Of a DNA stretch of 5,191 nt, positions 1-4,291 are shown piece after piece. The position numbers and the translations under genes were made by a program. This DNA is from Campylobacteraceae bacterium. Its GTDB lineage: Bacteria; Campylobacterota; Campylobacteria; Campylobacterales; Sulfurovaceae. The notes under the pieces are model-generated. The model did not search any database. It saw only the letters and a list, made by a program, of their open reading frames with translations, and was not told the DNA's origin. Within the stretch, counting starts at the first letter, position 1. The number at the start of each line of letters is the position of its first letter. The stretch covers positions 1 to 5,191 of the forward strand of contig JALVWV010000008.1 of the NCBI GenBank assembly GCA_027023145.1. The letters are read 5' to 3'.

Positions 1-1
1 C

Positions 2-388
2 TCGAACGGGATGTATGAAGCTGGATACGTGAGCTATCTCCTCCTGGACGGTGATTATTTGTACATTTCAGACGGGAGTTATCTGGGGAAAATACAGATC
101 GATCCATATGATTTCGCATACTCAGGACGGGAGGCGTCTCTGGATGCTGATGTTGATGTAACCATTGGCGATCTGGCTCTCTCACAACGCAACGGTCACA
201 TCTGTATAGCCGACAGCCATCTCGGACTGCGTATCATCTCGCAGCCTGTCGAATACAAAATGAAAGAACTAAAAACGCTCGAAATAAACGGAACAGCAAA
301 CGGAATCGTCGTCTCCAGCGATGGGAAACATGCGTATCTGGTAGAGGGAGAAGCGGGACTGGTGATCGTGGATCTCGGGTCGTATTGA
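2..388 (+). CDS. LVIVD-repeat beta-propeller protein, C-terminal fragment
   Basis: The reading frame is open from base 2 and ends at TGA 386-388, so only the last 128 or so codons are present; the methionine codon at 11 is probably internal, since no Shine-Dalgarno sequence can be seen and coding-like sequence continues to the window edge. The protein shows three similar blades of the form hydrophobic strand, (A/S)D or equivalent, short turn, then G-L-x-I-hydrophobic: YLYISDGSYLGKIQID, HICIADSHLGLRIIS and HAYLVEGEAGLVIVD (from about residues 16, 63 and 107, counting the methionine as 1). The last one contains the eponymous LVIVD string. Such repeats are known from beta-propeller proteins that are usually exported and of uncertain function; binding of a protein or ligand is the usual inference. 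The signal peptide and number of blades lie outside the window. It ends 23 bp from the convergent nth gene. Family fairly sure, function unknown. Confidence 0.72.
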   Translation, partial: SNGMYEAGYVSYLLLDGDYLYISDGSYLGKIQIDPYDFAYSGREASLDADVDVTIGDLALSQRNGHICIADSHLGLRIISQPVEYKMKELKTLEINGTANGIVVSSDGKHAYLVEGEAGLVIVDLGSY

Positions 389-411
389 CCTTGTGTGACT
401 CCACCGATTAC
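389..411. other. short convergent intergenic gap
   Basis: Only 23 bp separate the stop codons of the propeller gene (+) and nth (-). I see no GC-rich hairpin followed by a T-tract for either strand here. The nearest dyad is ACGTC-TCC-GACGT at 423-435 inside the nth 3' end, which on the minus strand is followed by TTT. It is too short to call a terminator with confidence. Confidence 0.5.
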
Positions 412-1062
412 CTACACCTTAAACGTCTCCGACGTCCGGCAATAGGGTGCCATATAGCACCCATCACACTTTGGCTTGAGCGCTTTGCAGTGGTAACGAC
501 CGAAGAGCACCATGGCCTGGTGGAGGCGATGGAGATCGGTTTTGAATTTGCGGGTGAGTTGTTCTTCGCATTTGATGGCGGTGGGGGCGTTGCAGAGCCC
601 CAAACGGTGGGCGACGCGGTAGACGTGGGTATCAACAGCCATGAGGTTGGCCTGGGTATACTCAATCATGACGACGTTGGCGGTTTTTTGGCCGACGCCG
701 GCAAGAGTGACGAGCTCTTTGGGATCGAGGGGGATCTCCCCGCCGTAGTTTTCGACGACCGATTGTGCCATTGCGATAAGGTTCTTGGCTTTGGTATTGA
801 AAAAAGAGCACGTTTTGATGTACGATTTGACCTCTTCGAGATCCGCATGGGCGAGGGAGGCGGGATCAGGATATGCATCGAAGAGTGCCGGAGTGATGAG
901 GTTGACCCGCTTGTCGGTGCATTGGGCTGAGAGCATCACCGAGACAAGAAGCTCATACAGATTGCGGTAGGTAAGTTCGGTGATCGAATCGGGATAGTGC
1001 TCGAGAAACAGGGCGCGTATCGCCTCGATCTCCTCTTGGGTTGCCTGCTTGATCCGTGCCAT
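412..1062 (-). CDS. nth: endonuclease III (DNA glycosylase/AP lyase)
   Basis: Bifunctional base-excision-repair enzyme that removes oxidised pyrimidines and nicks the abasic site; cytoplasmic, DNA-bound. Numbered from the ATG at 1062 (216 aa; E. coli Nth is 211 aa), the helix-hairpin-helix LAGVGQKTANVV carries the catalytic lysine K126, and AVDTHVYRV carries the catalytic aspartate D144. The C-terminal 4Fe-4S motif C-x6-C-x2-C-x5-C is intact at C192, C199, C202 and C208. The helix with LSAQCTD (about residues 44-50) matches the conserved glutamine region of the family. A TTG at 1074 would add four residues (MEAD), but it overlaps a strong GGAGG at 1068-1072 that sits 5 nt before the ATG, so the ATG is preferred. 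Transcribed divergently from the isomerase gene and convergent with the propeller gene. Complete, no lesion seen. Confidence 0.97.
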   Translation of the reverse strand: MARIKQATQEEIEAIRALFLEHYPDSITELTYRNLYELLVSVMLSAQCTDKRVNLITPALFDAYPDPASLAHADLEEVKSYIKTCSFFNTKAKNLIAMAQSVVENYGGEIPLDPKELVTLAGVGQKTANVVMIEYTQANLMAVDTHVYRVAHRLGLCNAPTAIKCEEQLTRKFKTDLHRLHQAMVLFGRYHCKALKPKCDGCYMAPYCRTSETFKV

Positions 1063-1067
1063 GTCCG

Positions 1068-1072
1068 CCTCC
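1068..1072 (-). promoter_or_regulatory. Shine-Dalgarno of nth, decides the start
   Basis: On the minus strand GGAGG is followed by CGGAC and then ATG (1062-1060), a 5-nt spacing. The longer reading from TTG at 1074 would place this motif inside the coding sequence and leave that start without its own ribosome binding site. Confidence 0.85.
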
Positions 1073-1086
1073 AATCTGTTTGTGCA

Positions 1087-1092
1087 ATCATA
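1087..1092 (-). promoter_or_regulatory. possible -10 box for nth
   Basis: The minus strand reads TATGAT here, 24 nt before the nth ATG, which would give a leader of roughly 15-20 nt carrying the GGAGG. There is no convincing -35 box at the usual distance. This is a match to one short motif only. Confidence 0.4.
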
Positions 1093-1130
1093 CTGCGTGC
1101 ACCGTTAATGTTTGATTTAAGCAACTCCGA

Positions 1131-1136
1131 TATAAT
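1131..1136 (+). promoter_or_regulatory. -10 box of the isomerase/aldolase cluster
   Basis: A perfect TATAAT lies 36 nt upstream of the first ATG (1173), with no TTGACA-like box 16-18 bp further upstream. A -10-only appearance with AT-rich upstream DNA (TTTGATTTAA at 1111-1120) is typical for the vegetative sigma factor of Campylobacterota. The inferred transcript would begin near 1143 and may cover all three downstream genes. Confidence 0.75.
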
Positions 1137-1172
1137 TGCTCCATCCATTTTTGAACATAAAGGACAGAAACA

Positions 1173-2015
1173 ATGAAAAAAATTTTGAACACAGTCGCGA
1201 CTGTGATTGCCCTAGGGACAGTTTCCCTCTCAGCTGCCGATACGTTGGCTACAGTCAATGGGACACCAGTGACAACCGAAGATGCCAACATCTACGTCGC
1301 CCAGACACAACCGGGCGCCCATTTTGATGCCTTGACAGCAGATCAAAAAAAAATGATCATCGATCGTCTGATTGAGCGGGCGGTGTTCATCGAGCAAGCC
1401 AAAAAAGAGGGGATCGAAAAAGATCCAGAATACCAGCGCCTGCTTGCCCGCGACAAAGAGGAGCTGATGGTGCGCACCTGGATCACCAAGCAGTTTAAAA
1501 ACACCGTCGTCAGTGACAGCGAAGCCAAGGCGTACTTTGACAAACACTCCGATGAATTCAAAGTCCCAGCCCAGGTACACGCTCGCCACATCGTGCTCAA
1601 GGATAAAAAAAGTGCCCAGGAGGTTTTGGCACAATTAAAAGGGCTTAAGGGCAAGGCACTCAAAAAGCGCTTCATTGAACTTGCCAAAGCCAAATCGACC
1701 GGTCCTACTGGGCCCAAAGGGGGTGATTTGGGATTTTTCGCTCCCGGTCAAATGGTCAAACCGTTTAACGATGCGGTGTTTGCGATGAAAAAAGGGGAAG
1801 TCTCAGCCAAACCGGTCAAGACACAATTTGGGTACCACGTTATCTATCTCGAAGATATCAAACCCGCCAAAACCATCCCGTACCAAGAGGCCAAAGATCG
1901 CATCGTCGGAATGCTCAAGCAAAAAAACTTCAGTACCAAAATGGCCAAAATGGCAGCCAGCCTGAAATCAAAGTCGAAGATCGTGATTTCTGCGGAATCC
2001 AATACGACAAAATAG
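1173..2015 (+). CDS. periplasmic peptidyl-prolyl cis-trans isomerase, PEB4/SurA type
   Basis: A 280-residue secreted chaperone with proline isomerase activity, expected to help outer-membrane and exported proteins fold in the periplasm. The N-terminus is a Sec signal peptide (MKK, hydrophobic core to about residue 18, cleavage after A21 or A22). Residues about 24-130 form the SurA-N-like helical chaperone domain, starting TVNGTPV. Residues about 133-230 are a parvulin domain with the expected landmarks HARHIVL (136-142), GGDLGFF (183-189), the FNDAVFAMKKGE segment and FGYHVI (219-224). A basic C-terminal helix (about 235-272) closes the chaperone lobe. The size is close to Campylobacter PEB4 (about 273 aa). 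AAGGA at 1160-1164 lies 8 nt before the ATG. It is first in a rightward cluster, 63 bp before a paralogue lacking the parvulin domain. I leave the symbol blank because several names (peb4, cbf2, ppiC, surA) are used for this family. Confidence 0.93.
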   Translation: MKKILNTVATVIALGTVSLSAADTLATVNGTPVTTEDANIYVAQTQPGAHFDALTADQKKMIIDRLIERAVFIEQAKKEGIEKDPEYQRLLARDKEELMVRTWITKQFKNTVVSDSEAKAYFDKHSDEFKVPAQVHARHIVLKDKKSAQEVLAQLKGLKGKALKKRFIELAKAKSTGPTGPKGGDLGFFAPGQMVKPFNDAVFAMKKGEVSAKPVKTQFGYHVIYLEDIKPAKTIPYQEAKDRIVGMLKQKNFSTKMAKMAASLKSKSKIVISAESNTTK

Positions 2016-2047
2016 TGGATTTAACCCCACTGTTCAGCCCGGTTTGA

Positions 2048-2053
2048 TACAAT
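2048..2053 (+). promoter_or_regulatory. possible internal -10 box before the LysM paralogue
   Basis: TACAAT, preceded by TGA in TTGATACAAT, lies 25 nt upstream of the ATG at 2079. No -35 box is apparent, and there is no terminator hairpin between the two chaperone genes. It could provide extra transcription of the LysM gene and the aldolase in addition to read-through. Confidence 0.5.
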
Positions 2054-2078
2054 ATCAAAAAGGTCATGAAGGAGTAGC

Positions 2079-2780
2079 ATGAAGCAGTTTGTTGTTGCAA
2101 GTTTTGTTGGGATAGCCTTGATGGGCAGCAGTATGTCAGCCAAGGTGATCGGTCGTATCAATGGGTACCCGGTCACCGAAAAAGAGGCGAACCATTTCTT
2201 GAAAATTGTCACCAAAGGAAAATTGAAATTTCATCAGCTGCGCCCAAAAGACAAACAAGATGTCATCAAGCGGATTGCCGTAGATTCTCTCTTGATCGGA
2301 ATGGCTAGGAAAGAAGTTCCCTATACTGAGCGCAATCAAGTTGTTGTTAATTACTGGCTTTCTAAAAAGATCAAAGATATGACGGTCTCCGATATGGAGA
2401 CGCGCAAAGCTTATGATTCCAACAAGAAACTTTTCAAAGATTCTGACGGCAAGATCCTCCCCTTTGACAAAGTAAAAGATATGATTGCGATCTCAATCAA
2501 GCAGAAAAAATATGTCGCCCAACTGATGGAAAAAGCCCGGATTACCATGGGTAAGAAAGTGATAAAATCCCCCAAAAAAGGAACATCTTCCTCTAAAAAA
2601 GGGAAGAGGATTGTTTCGTCAAATGGCAAAACAAAAATATATGTAGTCAAGAGTGGCAACACTCTTTCTGGTATTGCTCATAAATACCACATCACGGTGG
2701 CGGAACTAAGAGCCCTTAACAATATGACCAAAAAAGACACACTCAAGATCGGTCAGAAACTCAAAGTCCCCGCTAAATAA
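2079..2780 (+). CDS. secreted SurA-N-like protein lacking parvulin, with C-terminal LysM domain
   Basis: 233 residues. A signal peptide (MKQFVVASFVGIALMGSSMSA, cleavage near A21) leads into KVIGRINGYPVTEKEANHF, which parallels TLATVNGTPVTTEDANIY of the preceding isomerase. The resemblance continues through the helical domain to VSDME (103-107, against VSDSE at 113-117 in the isomerase). There the roughly 100-residue parvulin domain is absent, replaced by a short DSDGK turn (121-125). The text resumes with ILPFDKVKDMIAISIKQKKY, matching the isomerase's closing helix IPYQEAKDRIVGMLKQKNF. A Lys/Ser-rich linker (about 159-185) joins a LysM domain at 187-231 (YVVKSGNTLSGIAHKY, then LKIGQKLKVP). 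LysM binds N-acetylglucosamine glycans, so a peptidoglycan-anchored holdase or cell-wall protein is inferred; isomerase activity is not expected. AAGGAG at 2069-2074 precedes the ATG by 4 nt. The aldolase start follows 13 bp after its stop, suggesting co-transcription. Domain calls are strong; the function is inference. Confidence 0.88.
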   Translation: MKQFVVASFVGIALMGSSMSAKVIGRINGYPVTEKEANHFLKIVTKGKLKFHQLRPKDKQDVIKRIAVDSLLIGMARKEVPYTERNQVVVNYWLSKKIKDMTVSDMETRKAYDSNKKLFKDSDGKILPFDKVKDMIAISIKQKKYVAQLMEKARITMGKKVIKSPKKGTSSSKKGKRIVSSNGKTKIYVVKSGNTLSGIAHKYHITVAELRALNNMTKKDTLKIGQKLKVPAK

Positions 2781-2783
2781 TGA

Positions 2784-2797
2784 AGGAATCCATGTGA
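2784..2797 (+). promoter_or_regulatory. aldolase ribosome binding site with overlapping ATG-TGA
   Basis: AGGA at 2784-2787 lies 6 nt before the GTG start codon (2794-2796). An out-of-frame ATG at 2792-2794 overlaps the G of that GTG and is followed at once by TGA (2795-2797), a start-stop mini-ORF. The GTG is kept as the start because the frame from it aligns with the N-terminus of E. coli FbaA, and the next in-frame methionine (residue 33) would delete conserved sequence. Confidence 0.7.
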
Positions 2798-3867
2798 ACC
2801 CAAACGTATCCTCTTTTCTAAATCCCGGTGTGGTCAGCGGAGAAAAACTCCAACAACTTTTTGCCTTTGCCAAAGCAGAAGGGTTTGCCATGCCTGCGGT
2901 CAACGTCGTCGGGAGCAACTCGATCAACAGCGTCATGGAGGCAGCCAAAAAGGTAAACAGCCCCGTGATTGTCCAGTTTAGCAACGGGGGTGCTGCCTTT
3001 AACGGTGGTCAAGGGATCGACACTCAGAGGGCTGCTGTGATGGGAGCCGTCAGTGGCGCACGTCATGTCCATTTGTTGGCTGAGAGCTACGGCATTCCTG
3101 TTGTCCTCCACACCGACCATGCTGCCCGCAAGCTTCTGCCGTGGATCGATGCGTTGCTTGAAGCAGGAGAAGACCACTATGAGGCATACGGCAAACCGCT
3201 CTTTTCTTCGCACATGATTGATCTGAGTGAAGAACCGATCGAAGAGAACATCGCCACCTGCAAACAGTATCTCAAGCGGATGAGTGCGATCGGGATGACC
3301 CTTGAGATCGAGCTGGGGGTGACCGGCGGCGAAGAGGATGGAGTAGATAACAGTCACATAGACAATGCCCTGCTCTATACCCAACCCGAAGAGGTGGCCT
3401 ATGCGTACGAGGAGTTGAGCGCAATCAGCCCCAACTTCACCATTGCCGCCTCTTTTGGCAATGTCCACGGTGTTTACAAACCTGGCAATGTCGTCCTCAC
3501 ACCCAAAATCCTCGACAATTCCCAACGATACATCGAAGCAAAACTTGGCACCGACCCCAAGCCGGTCAACTTCGTCTTCCACGGAGGATCGGGCTCACGG
3601 ATCGAGGAGATCCGTGAAGCGATCGAGTATGGGGTCATCAAAATGAATATTGACACCGATACACAGTGGGCGTTTTGGGATGGTGTACGCGGGTACATCG
3701 CTCAGTATCACGCATACCTCGAAGGACAGATCGGCAATCCCGAAGGGGACGACAAGCCCAACAAAAAATATTACGATCCCCGCAAGTGGCTCCGAGCAGG
3801 TGAACTCTCAATGGTCGCACGCCTCGAAAAAGCGTTTGAAGATCTCAACTGCATCGACCGATTTTAA
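2794..3867 (+). CDS. fbaA: class II fructose-bisphosphate aldolase
   Basis: Zinc enzyme that reversibly cleaves fructose 1,6-bisphosphate to dihydroxyacetone phosphate and glyceraldehyde 3-phosphate; cytoplasmic, and in chemolithoautotrophic relatives probably used mainly for gluconeogenesis. The 357 residues align almost end to end with E. coli FbaA (359 aa), placing it in subclass IIA. Visible active-site features are HTDHA with catalytic D108 and zinc ligand H109, the zinc ligands H225 (GNVHGVYKPGN) and H263 (FHGGSGS), the metal-associated E173 in TLEIELG, the GGEEDGVDNSH loop (178-188) with E180 and E181, and the phosphate/substrate loop KMNIDTDTQWA with N285 and D287. The C-terminus (YYDPRKWLRAGE, then ARLEKAFEDLN) is complete. 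The start is GTG with AGGA 6 nt upstream. It follows the LysM gene by 13 bp and is probably in the same transcript. Campylobacterota usually name it fba; no lesion seen. Confidence 0.97.
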   Translation: MNPNVSSFLNPGVVSGEKLQQLFAFAKAEGFAMPAVNVVGSNSINSVMEAAKKVNSPVIVQFSNGGAAFNGGQGIDTQRAAVMGAVSGARHVHLLAESYGIPVVLHTDHAARKLLPWIDALLEAGEDHYEAYGKPLFSSHMIDLSEEPIEENIATCKQYLKRMSAIGMTLEIELGVTGGEEDGVDNSHIDNALLYTQPEEVAYAYEELSAISPNFTIAASFGNVHGVYKPGNVVLTPKILDNSQRYIEAKLGTDPKPVNFVFHGGSGSRIEEIREAIEYGVIKMNIDTDTQWAFWDGVRGYIAQYHAYLEGQIGNPEGDDKPNKKYYDPRKWLRAGELSMVARLEKAFEDLNCIDRF

Positions 3868-3926
3868 GTTTCAGGAGAGAGACTTCAAGTGCGCCCTTGT
3901 GCGCTTGGTTGACCCCGGGTTTATTC

Positions 3927-3992
3927 TGCGCCTCTTGCTTTCCTGTTTTCACCTCCCTAAAAAAGTTGTCTGAGGCGTAAATTCGATTTTTT
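3927..3992 (+). terminator. weak candidate terminator after the aldolase
   Basis: TGCGCCTC (3927-3934) can pair with GAGGCGTA (3972-3979), 8 bp with one G-U, and a run of six T follows at 3987-3992. The loop is 37 nt and the T-run starts 7 nt after the stem, so this is a poor intrinsic terminator. It is simply the best candidate between the aldolase and gatA. Confidence 0.25.
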
Positions 3993-4091
3993 CAGATATT
4001 CTCAATGTGGCTGATTATGCATAGATCAACTCACTTTGTATTTGCTTTTTAAAAGGTGACGGACTGTCCAGGTCAAAAATATCGATCTTTT

Positions 4092-4108
4092 GGTGAAAGG
4101 TTTTCACT
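4092..4108. repeat. small hairpin abutting the paired hairpins
   Basis: GTGAAA (4093-4098), loop GGT, TTTCAC (4102-4107), extended by a G-U pair 4092/4108. It ends one base before the first large hairpin (4109), so the two stems could stack coaxially if transcribed. At 6-7 bp it could arise by chance; the abutting position is the reason to record it. Confidence 0.4.
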
Positions 4109-4134
4109 CGTGCCATATCTCCTGATATGGCACG
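4109..4134. repeat. perfect 11-bp hairpin 1 (loop TCCT)
   Basis: CGTGCCATATC (4109-4119) is the exact reverse complement of GATATGGCACG (4124-4134), around the tetraloop TCCT (4120-4123). There is no T-run on either side, so it is not an ordinary intrinsic terminator. Its 18-nt core (4113-4130) is, apart from one base, the reverse complement of the core of hairpin 2. It may act as a folded RNA, a REP-like mobile palindrome or a protein-binding dyad. Confidence 0.9.
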
Positions 4135-4160
4135 CAACTGAAAGCCTGATGTGATGCATG

Positions 4161-4186
4161 GGTTCCATATCGGGAGATATGGAACC
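4161..4186. repeat. perfect 11-bp hairpin 2 (loop GGGA)
   Basis: GGTTCCATATC (4161-4171) is the exact reverse complement of GATATGGAACC (4176-4186), around the tetraloop GGGA (4172-4175). It shares the inner stem CCATATC/GATATGG with hairpin 1, differs in two outer base pairs with both strands changed, and lies 26 nt downstream of it. The centres of the two hairpins are 52 bp apart, about five helical turns. Not followed by a T-run. Confidence 0.9.
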
Positions 4187-4254
4187 AGGGGATACCGAGA
4201 TAACAGTTCTTCTCTCCCCATTTTTATTTCACCCCGCTCAAAACAACCTTTCGC

Positions 4255-4260
4255 TATAAT
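4255..4260 (+). promoter_or_regulatory. -10 box of gatA
   Basis: A perfect TATAAT lies 31 nt upstream of the GTG start, with T-rich DNA (TTTTTATTTC, 4221-4230) upstream and no clear -35 box, the same pattern as at 1131-1136. Transcription would begin near 4267, so the paired hairpins would lie upstream of the gatA transcript unless there is read-through from the aldolase. Confidence 0.7.
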
Positions 4261-4291
4261 CACTAGCAATTTTTACCGAACAGGACAAATT

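Larger units (their letters stand above)
3868..4291. other. 424-bp gene-free region between aldolase and gatA
   Basis: No coding sequence I can defend lies here. The first part (3868-4091) holds a direct repeat of GTGCGC (3889-3904), a weak CGCCTC/GAGGCG dyad with a following T-run, AT-rich DNA and the short palindrome GGACTGTCC (4061-4069). The second part (4092-4186) holds a small hairpin and two perfect 11-bp hairpins, annotated separately. The last part carries the gatA -10 box and ribosome binding site. A minus-strand frame over 4015-4269 exists but is judged fortuitous. Confidence 0.7.

Noticed and set aside
423..435. ACGTC/GACGT hairpin near the nth stop codon as a terminator
   Set aside because: A 5-bp stem followed by only three T on the minus strand, and it lies within conserved-length coding sequence.
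385..930. A 181-codon plus-strand frame opposite nth
   Set aside because: It is entirely antisense to a well-conserved nth whose catalytic and Fe-S residues are all present; it has a TTG start and no recognisable domain.
1060..1074. TTG at 1074 as the start of nth
   Set aside because: The GGAGG at 1068-1072 is correctly spaced for the ATG at 1062 and would be coding sequence in the longer version.
2021..2045. AACC...GGTT dyad between the two chaperone genes as a terminator
   Set aside because: Only 4 bp with a long loop and no T-run; it also overlaps the region just before the candidate -10 box.
2818..3582. A 254-codon minus-strand frame opposite the aldolase
   Set aside because: It is antisense to a complete, strongly conserved aldolase. 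Such long shadows are common opposite genes with biased codon use, and no ribosome binding site or domain was seen.
4109..4186. The hairpins as Rho-independent terminators for the aldolase, or a CRISPR remnant
   Set aside because: Neither hairpin is followed by a T-run on either strand. Two inverted palindromes with one 26-nt spacer do not make a direct-repeat array, and no cas genes are present.
4015..4269. An 84-codon minus-strand reading frame across the gap between the aldolase and gatA
   Set aside because: It starts at TTG, runs straight through both perfect hairpins and overlaps the gatA -10 box. No Shine-Dalgarno sequence, domain or signal peptide is evident. An internal ATG at 4221 has only a weak GGGGTG upstream. 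It could be tested by conservation in relatives.
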